Shown here: positions 47,670 to 55,790 of the stretch, one piece after another | Numbering within the stretch: the stretch's first letter is position 1 | Layout of the letters: every line of letters starts with the position of its first letter | Translations under genes and position numbers: made by a program | The notes under the pieces: generated by a model | Seen by the model: only the letters and a program-made list of their open reading frames with translations | Databases searched by the model: none | Told to the model about the DNA's origin: nothing | Source of the DNA: Arthrobacter sp. P2b | GTDB lineage: Bacteria > Actinomycetota > Actinomycetes > Actinomycetales > Micrococcaceae | Direction: 5' to 3' | DNA length: 64,000 nt | Assembly (NCBI RefSeq): GCF_900168295.1 | Contig: NZ_FVZL01000004.1 | Span: 186,001-250,000, forward strand

Positions 47670-48332
47670 ATGCGCAAATGGGCCAAGGAACACGGGCTGC
47701 TGCTGGCGAACGCAGCCCTGTTCCTGATCTTTTTCGGAGGGATGATCCTCTCCGGAGCAGCGTCGTACAGCGAAGAGCAGCAGGCACACGGCGAACCCGG
47801 GGTTTCAGTCCTGCAGTTCATGGGCACCGGGGAGTTTGTCGAGGCCACCTTTGAGAACTGGGAATCGGAGTTCCTGCAGATGGCCCTGTACGTGGTGCTG
47901 ACGGTTTTCCTGTTCCAGAAGGGATCGTCGGAATCCAAACCGATGGGCAAGGAAGCCCCGCAGGACGAGGATCCCCGCGAGGCCGCCATCAAGAAGGCAA
48001 CGCCGTGGCCGGTCAAGCGCGGCGGTGCCGCATTGAAGTTCTACGAGCACTCGCTGTCCATCCTGCTGTTTGTGCTGTTTTTGGCCTCCTTCACGGCGCA
48101 CGCCCTGGGCGGCACTGCGGCGTACAACGAGGAGCAGCAAAGCCACGGCCAGCCCACAGTCACGTTCCTGCAGTACGTGGGGACCAGCCGCTTCTGGTTC
48201 GAGTCTTTCCAGAACTGGCAGAGCGAGTTCCTGGCCATCGCCGTCCTGGTGGGCGCGTCCGTCTACCTCCGGGAAAAGGGCTCCCCGGAGTCCAAGCCTG
48301 TGGCCGAACCCCATTACGAAACCGGCGCCTGA
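47670..48332 (+). CDS. DUF6766-type membrane protein with internal duplication
   Basis: A 220-residue protein made of two repeats of about 90 residues. Each has a helix, then Y-x-EEQQ-x-HG-x-P, a loop with NW-x-SEFL, a second helix, and KGS-x-ESKP. The first repeat covers about residues 10-92 and the second 130-212. The duplicated layout is a feature of the family as I know it (DUF6766). Four transmembrane helices are expected. Start at the ATG at 47670, five bases after AAGGAG. The role is unknown. Confidence 0.8.
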   Translation: MRKWAKEHGLLLANAALFLIFFGGMILSGAASYSEEQQAHGEPGVSVLQFMGTGEFVEATFENWESEFLQMALYVVLTVFLFQKGSSESKPMGKEAPQDEDPREAAIKKATPWPVKRGGAALKFYEHSLSILLFVLFLASFTAHALGGTAAYNEEQQSHGQPTVTFLQYVGTSRFWFESFQNWQSEFLAIAVLVGASVYLREKGSPESKPVAEPHYETGA

Positions 48333-48356
48333 GCCGGTTCCTGTCGAAAGGAATCC

Positions 48357-48710
48357 ATGCGAACTGTTGTGAAATCCGTCCTTCTGGCCCTCCTGCTCCT
48401 GGCTGCGCCGGCACTTTCGGTGGCACCGGCCTCAGCCGCACAACATCCGGCGGTCGCCGCCGGCGACGCAGCTGTCCAGGCGGCGGCGGGGACTTCCGGA
48501 GGGGTGTGGGCGCCGGCAGGCAACACTCCCACGCCGTCTCCCGGAGATACCGCCTCCAGCGGACCTGCGAACCCCGGGACGGGCGAGTCCGCGCAAAATG
48601 AGTCCACCCGGCTGGACTTCGCTCCCTGGGTGATCGGCGCAATCGCCCTGGTAACAATCATTGTGGTACTGATCTGGCGGCGCCGCCGGAACACCACCAT
48701 CGTGGGCTGA
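48357..48710 (+). CDS. small exported protein with C-terminal membrane anchor
   Basis: A 117-residue protein. It has a signal peptide (1-28, ending ASA-AQ), an extracellular Ala/Gly/Pro/Thr-rich linker of about 60 residues, a transmembrane helix (about 89-108) and a basic tail RRRR. This sortase-less layout suggests a wall-spanning or membrane-tethered protein. No domain is recognised. It follows the DUF6766 gene by 24 nt, with AAAGGAA before the ATG, and ends 6 nt before the metallo-hydrolase gene, so all belong to one transcription unit. Confidence 0.7.
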   Translation: MRTVVKSVLLALLLLAAPALSVAPASAAQHPAVAAGDAAVQAAAGTSGGVWAPAGNTPTPSPGDTASSGPANPGTGESAQNESTRLDFAPWVIGAIALVTIIVVLIWRRRRNTTIVG

Positions 48711-48716
48711 GGGCGC

Positions 48717-49460
48717 ATGATTACTCCAAACGTGGCCGACGGCATCCACCTCATCACGCATGCCCACGTCAACTGCTATCTGGTGGAGGACCAGGACGGG
48801 CTGACCCTGGTGGACGCCGGGCTGCCGAGCATGTGGTCCATGCTGCTGGAACTCCTGGAGGCCCGCGGCCGGCGGCCGGAGGATATCAAGGCCCTGGTCC
48901 TCACCCACGGGCACTTCGACCATGTGGGATTTGCGTTGCGGGCACGGCGGGAGTGGAACGTGCCGGTGCTGGTCCATCCCCGGGACGCGCACCTGGCTGC
49001 CCATCCATACAGCTACAAGCCCCAGCGCAACCGGTTCCTCTATCCTCTGAGCCACCCGCGGTCAGTGCCGCTGCTGGGGAGGATGGCGGCAGCCGGAGCG
49101 CTGGCCGTCAAGGGAGTGTCAAGCACCCGGCCACTGCCTACCGGCGCCGCCTTGCCGGTGCCGGGACGGCCCACGGTTGTCCACACTCCTGGCCACACCG
49201 ACGGGCACTGCATCCTGCATCTCGCGGACCGCGACGCCGTCCTGAGCGGCGACGCCCTGGTGACCCTGGACCCCTACACGGGCAAGGCGGGGCCGCAGAT
49301 CGTTGCCTCCGCGGCGACCAAGGACACGAAGCAGGCCCTGGCGTCCCTGGAGGCGATAGCCGCCACGGGTGCCGCAACCGTGCTTTCAGGCCACGGGGAG
49401 CCCTGGACGCAGGGCGCCGGCGCGGCAGTGAGCCATGCACTCACGGTCGGGGCGCACTGA
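48717..49460 (+). CDS. metallo-beta-lactamase-fold hydrolase
   Basis: A 247-residue MBL-fold enzyme. The zinc motif is LTHGHFDHVG (H-x-H-x-D-H), with further ligands in HTPGHTDGH, the bridging Asp in LSGDALV and the last His in SGHGEP. Members include glyoxalase II-like thioesterases and many unassigned hydrolases; it lacks the extra domain of glyoxalase II. The last codons (TVGAH) and the stop are supplied by a 3 x 17-bp tandem repeat, so the natural C-terminus may vary with copy number. Confidence 0.88.
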   Translation: MITPNVADGIHLITHAHVNCYLVEDQDGLTLVDAGLPSMWSMLLELLEARGRRPEDIKALVLTHGHFDHVGFALRARREWNVPVLVHPRDAHLAAHPYSYKPQRNRFLYPLSHPRSVPLLGRMAAAGALAVKGVSSTRPLPTGAALPVPGRPTVVHTPGHTDGHCILHLADRDAVLSGDALVTLDPYTGKAGPQIVASAATKDTKQALASLEAIAATGAATVLSGHGEPWTQGAGAAVSHALTVGAH

Positions 49461-49489
49461 CGGTCGGGGCCCACTGACAGTCGGGGCGT
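49439..49489. repeat. tandem repeat, three 17-bp units at an open reading frame end
   Basis: Three units starting at 49439, 49456 and 49473, each of the form ACTGACGGTCGGGGC plus two bases. The first unit overlaps the last codons and stop of the MBL-hydrolase gene. Because 17 is not a multiple of three, a change in copy number upstream of the stop would change the C-terminal residues. Confidence 0.75.
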
Positions 49490-49524
49490 ATTGAGGCCGT
49501 CTTTTCCGGTAATGCCCAGGGGCT

Positions 49525-50649
49525 TTAGGCCCCTTCGAGTACCTGGCTCGTTGCCCAGGCCAGGTACTTTCCGGCATTGGCAACAGCATCCTGCGGGCTC
49601 GACGCCACGTCCAGCAACTGTGCCGCAGCCACCACACCGTGCCGGGCGAGGTCTTCGGGTGTCACCAGGATCCGGCCGGCCACAACGATGACCGGTATGC
49701 CCCGCTCGCGGGCGGCGTCGGCGAGCGCAATGGGCGCCTTGCCGGTGAGCGACTGGGAATCCATGGACCCTTCGCCGGTAATCACCAAATCCGCGCCGCC
49801 CAGTTGCTGTGCCAGGCCGGTGAGTCCGGCTACCAGCGCGAAGCCGCCTTCCAGCGTGGCGCCCGTAAAGGCAAGGAACGACGCCGGGAAGCCGCCAGCG
49901 GCGCCGGCGCCGGGGACGTTCACGTCCCGGCCCGTGGCTTCCCGCAGGACGGATGCCCAGTTGCGGAGGCCGGCGTCGAGCTGTTCCACGGCGTCCTGGT
50001 CCGCGCCCTTTTGCGGGGAAAAGACGTGCGCGGCGCCGGACGGTCCGTAGAGCGGGTTGCGGACGTCAACAGCGATCCGGAAGGTGGTTGCCGCGAGCCG
50101 GGGGTCCAGGCCGGTGGTGTCCAGCGTGACGACGTCGGCGAGGGATCCGCCGCCCAAGGGCACCACGTTGCCGGCGGAGTCCAGTGGCTTCAGGCCGAGG
50201 GCGCGCAGGGCTCCGCTGCCGCCGTCGGTCATTGCTGATCCGCCCAGGCCCAGCACGATTTCCGTAGCACCTGCTTCCAGGGCGGCCGCGATGAGCTGTC
50301 CGCAACCGTAGCTGTGGGCCCGCAGGGCGTTCTCCGGCGTGGGTTCCATGCTGGCGAGGCCCGATGCCTGGGCAGTTTCGATGACGGCGGTGACCTTGCC
50401 ATCGCTGCCCTTGCGGATGGCCCAGGCGGCGCCGAGGGGTGCCAGAATCGGGCCCACCACGGCGTTGAGCCGTTCCTCGTAGCCGGCGGCGACGGCCGCT
50501 TCAAGGGTGCCCTCGCCGCCGTCGGCGATGGGGAACTGGGTGGCCACGGCGTCGGGGTAAACGCGCAGGGCGCCTTCAGCGATCGCGGCGGCGGCTTCGG
50601 CTGCCGTTAGGGAGCCCTTGAACTTATCCGGAGCAATGAGGATGCGCAT
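49525..50649 (-). CDS. glycerate 2-kinase (GarK/GlxK family)
   Basis: Phosphorylates D-glycerate with ATP to a phosphoglycerate, normally the final step of glyoxylate, glucarate or allantoin breakdown. The conserved opening is MRILIAPDKFKGSLTAAEAA, followed by FPIADGGEGTLEA, GLGGSAMTDGGSGALRALG, VDVRNPLYGPSGAA and ITGEGSMDSQSLTGK. Length 374. The ATG at 50649 gives the family's N-terminus; two ATGs a few codons upstream are possible. Neighbouring genes do not show which pathway provides glycerate. A plausible link is the nearby sugar-catabolic operon, at 5 kb distance. Confidence 0.92.
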   Translation of the reverse strand: MRILIAPDKFKGSLTAAEAAAAIAEGALRVYPDAVATQFPIADGGEGTLEAAVAAGYEERLNAVVGPILAPLGAAWAIRKGSDGKVTAVIETAQASGLASMEPTPENALRAHSYGCGQLIAAALEAGATEIVLGLGGSAMTDGGSGALRALGLKPLDSAGNVVPLGGGSLADVVTLDTTGLDPRLAATTFRIAVDVRNPLYGPSGAAHVFSPQKGADQDAVEQLDAGLRNWASVLREATGRDVNVPGAGAAGGFPASFLAFTGATLEGGFALVAGLTGLAQQLGGADLVITGEGSMDSQSLTGKAPIALADAARERGIPVIVVAGRILVTPEDLARHGVVAAAQLLDVASSPQDAVANAGKYLAWATSQVLEGA

Positions 50650-50731
50650 GCGCTCCATCATGCCAGCACCGCGCGGGAAAGCGCTTGCCAGATCCGGCAT
50701 GCGGACAAACCCCTGCTGTTGAGTGGAAACC

Positions 50732-51541
50732 TCAGCCTTCGCGCCACTCGTGGCTGGTGATGTGCGAGCCTGCCTGCGGGCCCATCTGGAGCATGCCGCC
50801 GTCCACGGGCCAGGACGCTCCGTTCACGTAGCTGGAGGCAGGTGACGCCAGGAAGGCGATCACGGCGGCAATCTCCCGGGCGTCACCTGGCCGGCCCAGG
50901 GGCACGCCCGGGCGGTCCTTCTTGGTGGGGTCCTCGTCCTCCTGGCCGGTCATGGGAGTGGCAATCTCGCCGGGGGCCACGGTGTTTGCAGTGATTCCGT
51001 GCTCAGCCAGTTCCAGGGCCAGCGTCTTCATAAGGCCGGCAAGCCCATGTTTGGACGCGTCATAGGCGGAGGATCCCACCCGGGGCTGGAACTCGTGGAC
51101 GCTGGTGACGGCGATCAGCCTTCCGCCCCGGCCGGCGTGGACCATGCGGCGGGCTGCTGCCTGCAGGCAGACAAACGCGCCGTTGAGGTTGGTGTCGAGT
51201 GTCTGCATCCAGCGGTCGATGTCCATGTCCAGGAATTTGGTGCTCTCGCCGGTGCCTGCGTTATTGACGAAGACGTCCACGCCGCCGAGCTCGTCAGCGA
51301 GTTCGTCGATCACGGCGCCTGCCGTCCGGAGCTCCGTGGTGTCCAGTTGCCGGATCACCGCCTTGCGGCCCAGAGCACGGATCTCCTCCGCAGTGCCTTC
51401 GGCCCCGGCTTTGTCGGAATGCCAGGTGACACCAACATCCAGTCCGGCGCGGGCCAGGGCCACTGCGGTGGCCTTGCCGATGCCGGAATCGGATGCGGTG
51501 ACGATGGCGGTGGCGGGCGTGAAGTTGCTGGTGTCCTGCAT
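50732..51541 (-). CDS. short-chain dehydrogenase/reductase
   Basis: A 269-residue classical SDR. The cofactor loop is VTASDSGIGKA (the first Gly of the usual TGxxxGIG is replaced by Ala-Ser), then VNNAGTG, the catalytic Ser in AVTSVHEFQ and Tyr-x3-Lys in YDASKHG. The C-terminal block YVNGASWPVDGGMLQMG is complete. Substrate unknown. It is the last gene of a minus-strand group with two hypothetical genes and the methyltransferase gene; gaps of 60-130 bp leave the operon structure open. Confidence 0.88.
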   Translation of the reverse strand: MQDTSNFTPATAIVTASDSGIGKATAVALARAGLDVGVTWHSDKAGAEGTAEEIRALGRKAVIRQLDTTELRTAGAVIDELADELGGVDVFVNNAGTGESTKFLDMDIDRWMQTLDTNLNGAFVCLQAAARRMVHAGRGGRLIAVTSVHEFQPRVGSSAYDASKHGLAGLMKTLALELAEHGITANTVAPGEIATPMTGQEDEDPTKKDRPGVPLGRPGDAREIAAVIAFLASPASSYVNGASWPVDGGMLQMGPQAGSHITSHEWREG

Positions 51542-51604
51542 CGAGGCAGCCTTTCGGGTGGGTCAGGGTGCGTGGATCATCTTGGGTCGAACTGGTCGCG
51601 GCGG

Positions 51605-52021
51605 TCAGGCGGGACGGCGAAGTTCCGCCTCCGGCGGGTAGCCGCCGTGTGCTGTGGCCGGTTCCTCGGGAACGGCCATCAGCGGGACGGCGAAGGTGAC
51701 CACCGGCCGCGCTTCCGGGTCGTCCGCCGACCTCACGGTCAGGCTCCGGGTGCCGGGCGGCACCGAGGGGGTGAAGACCTGAAGGTTCCGGGAGCCCAGG
51801 ACCGCGGAGTCCCGCAGTGAGTACTCGGTTCCAAAGTGGTCCTGGAGGATAATCCGGGGTTGCGGCCCGCCCTCGGACGCCATCTGGATATTGACCACCA
51901 GCCCGGTGGCCCAGATTTCCACCGACAAGACGGTGAATTCATTCGAGTCCGTGACGTGGCGTCCATACGTGGGCGGCAGCAGCATCCTGCGAAGGGAGCC
52001 TGACGGTATGAGTTTGCGCAT
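51605..52021 (-). CDS. hypothetical beta-rich protein
   Basis: A 138-residue protein. The region EFTVLSVEIWATGLVVNIQM to TRSLTVRSADDPEARPVVTFAVPL alternates hydrophobic and polar residues, as in an immunoglobulin-like beta-sandwich. Short Pro-rich ends flank it. No signal peptide. I do not recognise a family, although similar actinobacterial proteins are hypothetical. The start at 52021 is preceded by AGGAACAA. Confidence 0.55.
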   Translation of the reverse strand: MRKLIPSGSLRRMLLPPTYGRHVTDSNEFTVLSVEIWATGLVVNIQMASEGGPQPRIILQDHFGTEYSLRDSAVLGSRNLQVFTPSVPPGTRSLTVRSADDPEARPVVTFAVPLMAVPEEPATAHGGYPPEAELRRPA

Positions 52022-52112
52022 TGTTGTTCCTGTGGGTCTTGCGTCCGCGGTCGCCGAAGTGGCGCCGGATGCAACTCCGGTGCTGCCGAAACGATGGGGG
52101 CGCGGGTGCGGC

Positions 52113-52562
52113 TTAGGCGTCTTCGCGGTTGGGATTTTCCAGCCGGAAGAAGTTGGATTGCTGCCCGTCGCTGCGCTGTTCCTGATAGATGAAGTTCAGT
52201 CCCCGGGAGTCGAAGGTTTCAAACCATTCCTCCCAGCTGATGTGGCGAAGCTTGTCGTTTTCGCCGCCAAAATCGATTCTCAGCACTCCGAGGTGGTCTC
52301 CGTGTTCGGTGCCTTCCACCGTGGCGGGAACGCCGTCGCGCTCCTCCGCCCACTGCCTGATGACTTCGTGGTGGGTGGTGGCGAGGCTGCGTCCCTCACG
52401 CTCCGGCTCGTCCTCCGGCGAGGTGACTTCCTGTGAGTACTTGAGGGATTTGGAGGAGTCCGGCCCACGCCGGATCTTTCCGCCGTCCGGGCCGGGGCCC
52501 AGGTCCTCTTCATCCGTGCCCGCGCCGGAATCGCGGGCGTTGTTTCCCTTGTCCTGTGCCAT
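52113..52562 (-). CDS. conserved hypothetical protein of the Micrococcales
   Basis: A 149-residue protein with a disordered acidic N-terminus (1-50) and a well-conserved C-terminal domain (about 60-149): THHEVIRQWAEERDGVPATVEGTEHG, then WEEWFETFDSRGLNFIYQE and SNFFRLENP. Homologues in actinobacterial databases are often mislabelled as branching enzyme; I see no catalytic domain of that enzyme here. I prefer the ATG at 52562, eight bases after AAGGA, to the one three codons upstream. Its promoter holds the best-symmetrical copy of the AGTAAG-N4-CTTACT palindrome (52593-52608), which suggests stress control. Confidence 0.75.
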   Translation of the reverse strand: MAQDKGNNARDSGAGTDEEDLGPGPDGGKIRRGPDSSKSLKYSQEVTSPEDEPEREGRSLATTHHEVIRQWAEERDGVPATVEGTEHGDHLGVLRIDFGGENDKLRHISWEEWFETFDSRGLNFIYQEQRSDGQQSNFFRLENPNREDA

Positions 52563-52592
52563 GGCGGCCATCCTTTCCCCAAGGTCCTAACT

Positions 52593-52608
52593 AGTAAGGC
52601 TACTTACT
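52593..52608. promoter_or_regulatory. AGTAAG-N4-CTTACT palindrome
   Basis: AGTAAG-GCTA-CTTACT has perfect six-base arms, 31 bp upstream of the conserved hypothetical gene at 52113-52562. It is the clearest of four copies in the window. Confidence 0.55.
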
Positions 52609-52695
52609 ATGTAGCCTCCGGATTGGCCCTTGTGTCAAGGGGTTTGGCGGCTTTCTGCGGCTTCCCGCAATGGCGCCACTGCCGGGCGCGGGCCG

Positions 52696-53514
52696 CTAGG
52701 TCCGGGGGCGCAGCACCGCGTAATATCCGGGAACGCGACCCTGCCCGCTGATGCCGGTTGCGGGATTCGTTTCGATGGCCACGGGTCCGTCCTCCACGAG
52801 TTGCCAGGCGGTGGGGGGCAGTGCCCGGGAGCGCTCCTCCGGGCCGAAACGGCCGGGCATCGGCAGGCCGCGGATGGCCCGTTCGAGTGGAGCAGGAATG
52901 CTGCGGGATGTGGCGCCCAAATGGGACACGTACTCCACCGGATTTCCCTGGAAGTTGGTCTCCGCAAGGAATACGCTCCCGCGCTGCCCAACCAGCAGTC
53001 GCAGGTTTTCCGCGAGGGCCGCCTGGTCTGCCGCGCCCAGGACATGGAGAACGCCCCGGATGAACACGTTGGCCTCCCGCGGGAGGTCTTTCTCTGCGCC
53101 CGGCGCCGTCATGTCCCTGACCTGGAACCGGACGTTGCGGAATTCAGCGGATTCGTCCTCGGCCCGGTTCACCGCGTGCGCGGACACGTCCACGCCGATG
53201 ACCTCGGGGAAAAGTCCGGCCAGGGCCCTGCTGAAGCTGCCGTGCCCGCAGCCGATGTCAACGACGGGAAGCTCCGGGTCCAGGTGGCGGAGGAGGACTT
53301 CCTTGTAGCTGAGGAATTCCTGGTCGGTTCCGGAATCCCATAGGACCTCACCGGCCGCCCCGGTGGCCCTGATGCCGGCCCAGTAGGTGTCCCAGGCCAG
53401 CGGCCGGTCCTTCGGCGCAGAGCGCGACAGCCGGACAAGCTTGGGGATCATCAGGTACTTCTGCAGGGCGGATGCCACCGATTTCGCTGGGGAGGACTTT
53501 GAGGGGGAGGACAC
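52696..53514 (-). CDS. class I SAM-dependent methyltransferase
   Basis: A 272-residue methyltransferase. The SAM-binding motif I is LPVVDIGCGHGSFSRAL, with the acidic end of strand 2 in VIGVDVSAHAV and motif II/III around RFQVRDMTAP. The C-terminal part has NPVEYVSHLGATSRSIP. The open frame runs upstream into the next gene. I choose the GTG at 53514, just after TTGGAG, which removes an Arg-rich leader that does not resemble the family. Acceptor substrate unknown. Confidence 0.75.
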   Translation of the reverse strand: MSSPSKSSPAKSVASALQKYLMIPKLVRLSRSAPKDRPLAWDTYWAGIRATGAAGEVLWDSGTDQEFLSYKEVLLRHLDPELPVVDIGCGHGSFSRALAGLFPEVIGVDVSAHAVNRAEDESAEFRNVRFQVRDMTAPGAEKDLPREANVFIRGVLHVLGAADQAALAENLRLLVGQRGSVFLAETNFQGNPVEYVSHLGATSRSIPAPLERAIRGLPMPGRFGPEERSRALPPTAWQLVEDGPVAIETNPATGISGQGRVPGYYAVLRPRT

Positions 53515-53606
53515 CGCTCCAATATATGTCCCGGAGCTGTTGCCCGCGGGCGCGGCACGGGGTTTCGCGGATGGGCCTCTCCCCCGCCGGTCCGCAGAAC
53601 GCCGGG

Positions 53607-53987
53607 TCAGGCCGCCGCACCCTCCAGCTTCAGCCAGGCCATGGCTTCCTCCCGGGATGTGAAGAAGCGGGTGGGACACGGCAGTTTGTTGATGCCCAGG
53701 ATGAAGTTGGCCATCACTTTGTCCACCGGCGAGGCACCCAGCAGTGCAATGCGTGAAGCCTGGCAGGGGCGGCCAAAGACGGCGCGGGCGCCCCTGCTGA
53801 CCTTTTCGGTTGTGGCCATGTCCACCAGCATCGGATGCCGGCTCTCTCCGCAGAGTTCGTTCACCCTGCTCATGGCATTCTCTGCATCAGCCTCGCTGAT
53901 GGCCGCACCGCGCGGCCAGCGCAGGTGCAGGACGCCGCCCTCAAGGGTGAGGTGGGCCTTTTCGCGTTCTTCCGGCTGGTGCGTCAC
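53607..53987 (-). CDS. STAS-like DUF7793-type protein
   Basis: A 126-residue alpha/beta protein starting at the GTG at 53987, five bases after GGGAGG. LTLEGGVLHLRWPRGAAI, VDMATTEKVSRGARAVF and ASRIALLGASPVDKVMANFILGI match a Micrococcaceae family that resembles SpoIIAA/STAS-like or DUF7793 domains. No enzymatic residues stand out. It is divergent from a histidine kinase gene, with only 73 bp between starts, and its paralogues often lie beside signalling genes, so it may be an anti-sigma-antagonist-like partner. That role is inference. The long open frame that continues upstream is antisense to the kinase gene and is not real. Confidence 0.72.
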   Translation of the reverse strand: MTHQPEEREKAHLTLEGGVLHLRWPRGAAISEADAENAMSRVNELCGESRHPMLVDMATTEKVSRGARAVFGRPCQASRIALLGASPVDKVMANFILGINKLPCPTRFFTSREEAMAWLKLEGAAA

Positions 53988-54060
53988 TTTGTCCTCCCAG
54001 TGAATATCTATGGAGCCGCCCGCCCCGCATCCCCCTACAATGTACTCAACTGGGAGGAAA

Positions 54061-55773
54061 GTGAGCATTGTGGCAGCTGATTTGCCGTGTGACTTGCGCA
54101 TGCCCCGCAGCGCGGTGGTGGCGGACGCCAACGCCGGGCGGCTGGCGCTGAACGCCGCCGCTCTCCGGGATGCCGGATATACCGTCCACTCCACCACGGA
54201 CGCCGCCGGGCTGGCTGCCCTGCTGGACGGCTGCCCACCCGCTGTCATCGTGGTGGACGCCCCGCTGCTGCCCGCCGCCGAGTCGGAAGTGCCGGTCCTG
54301 GTCATGGTGGACCTCGATAACATCGCCGAATGCACTGTCCGCCCTCCGGGCATCCACGACTGCATCGCCAAACCGCCGTCGCCCCGGGAACTGGTCCACC
54401 GCGCTACGGCGCTCATCGATCTGGTGTCCCGCCGCAATGCCTCGCGGCAGGAGGCCGAGGCGCTGCGCGGGCAGCTCCGGCAGGTGTCCGCCGCTGTGCG
54501 GGCAACGAACGATCCGCAGGAAATCGCGGACCACGTGGTTGCAGGATTCGGCCGGACGTTCAAGGCCGACCATGTCTGCCTGGCCACCTTTGAGGACCAT
54601 CGGGTCCCCCCGATCACGGCCGCCTGGAGCAGGCCGGGACTGGAGCCGCTCCCGGCCGATGCGCTTCCGGACGAGGAGGAAGCACGCCGGACGGCCGACC
54701 TCCTGTGGGCCGGGGCAGAGACCCTGTCCTCGGACGGCGCCGAGACGGACGACGCCGAACCGGGAACCGCCGGGACTGACGGGGCCATGCATGGCAAAGG
54801 CGGGCACGCGGCGGCAGGCGAGGCGCCGGCGTCGGGCATTGCCAACGCTGCCTCGACGCTGGCCATCCCCATGGGCGAAGGAAGCTCGTCGCTGGGCATC
54901 ATCTGGATCGCCAGTGTTGACCGGCCCCGGACATGGTCGCGTGCTGAACTGGGACTCATCCAGCACGTTGCCGGCAACGCCGCGCACGGACTGATCCAAA
55001 GCCACCTGATCAGCAGCCAGCAGCAGGTGGTCAAGCAGCTCCAGCAGCTGGACAAGGCCAAGACGGACTTCCTGGCCACGGTCAACCATGAACTGCGCAC
55101 GCCGCTGACGTCCATCATGGCCTACCTGGACATGATCCAGGAGAGCACGGAGCAGCCCGTCTCCGCCGAAGTCCACCAGATGCTGGACATCGTGGTCCGG
55201 AACACCGAGCGGCTCCGGACCCTCATCGAGGACATGCTGAGTGTGTCGCGCAACGGCCTTGATGACAGCCTGATGCACCTCACTCCGGTGCGCCTGGGCC
55301 AGACCCTGGACCTGGTGGCGGCAGCGCTCCGGCCGCTGGCGAAGCTGCAGAACGTGACCATCGCCGTGGACCCGGTCCCGGAAGACCCGGAAATCCTCGC
55401 CGATGAGGTGCAGCTGCAGCAGGTGTTCACCAACCTGGTGTCCAACGCCATCAAGTTCACCCCCAGCGGCGGACGGATCGAGGTGGGCAGCGAATCGCAT
55501 GCGGCGGAGGACGGCACCCGGTGGGCCACCGTGAGCGTCGCGGACACGGGCATCGGCATTTCCAGCGAGGAAATCGACCATGTCTTCACCCGGTTCTACC
55601 GTGCTTCCAATGCCATGTCCGGAGCTATCCCGGGCACGGGCCTGGGACTGGCCATCACCAAGGACATCGTGGCCCGCCATGGGGGACACATCGATGTGGC
55701 CTCCACGCTTGGCGCGGGCACCACCGTTACGGTCAGCCTCCCCCTGGATGCCGACCGGTCCCGGTCCAACTAG
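54061..55773 (+). CDS. sensor histidine kinase with N-terminal receiver-like and GAF domains
   Basis: A 570-residue soluble histidine kinase. The N-terminal receiver-like domain (14-125) has only one acidic residue at the end of strand 1 (Asp22), a phospho-acceptor candidate Asp66 and Lys104 in IAKP. A GAF domain (about 145-315) has a low-complexity insertion at 215-260. HisKA carries His343 in VNHELRTPLTS, and the ATPase boxes are N462, DTGIGI (495-500) and GTGLGL (525-530). The start is the GTG at 54061, three bases after GGGAGGAAA, with TACAAT about 26 bp upstream as a -10. No separate response regulator is adjacent; a GGDEF-EAL protein gene follows 17 bp later. Confidence 0.9.
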   Translation: MSIVAADLPCDLRMPRSAVVADANAGRLALNAAALRDAGYTVHSTTDAAGLAALLDGCPPAVIVVDAPLLPAAESEVPVLVMVDLDNIAECTVRPPGIHDCIAKPPSPRELVHRATALIDLVSRRNASRQEAEALRGQLRQVSAAVRATNDPQEIADHVVAGFGRTFKADHVCLATFEDHRVPPITAAWSRPGLEPLPADALPDEEEARRTADLLWAGAETLSSDGAETDDAEPGTAGTDGAMHGKGGHAAAGEAPASGIANAASTLAIPMGEGSSSLGIIWIASVDRPRTWSRAELGLIQHVAGNAAHGLIQSHLISSQQQVVKQLQQLDKAKTDFLATVNHELRTPLTSIMAYLDMIQESTEQPVSAEVHQMLDIVVRNTERLRTLIEDMLSVSRNGLDDSLMHLTPVRLGQTLDLVAAALRPLAKLQNVTIAVDPVPEDPEILADEVQLQQVFTNLVSNAIKFTPSGGRIEVGSESHAAEDGTRWATVSVADTGIGISSEEIDHVFTRFYRASNAMSGAIPGTGLGLAITKDIVARHGGHIDVASTLGAGTTVTVSLPLDADRSRSN

Positions 55774-55790
55774 CGGGAGGAGGACTTTCG

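Noticed and set aside
53988..55118. N-terminal extension of the STAS-like gene frame
   Set aside because: It is antisense to the histidine kinase gene. A well-placed GGGAGG and GTG at 53987 give the natural start.
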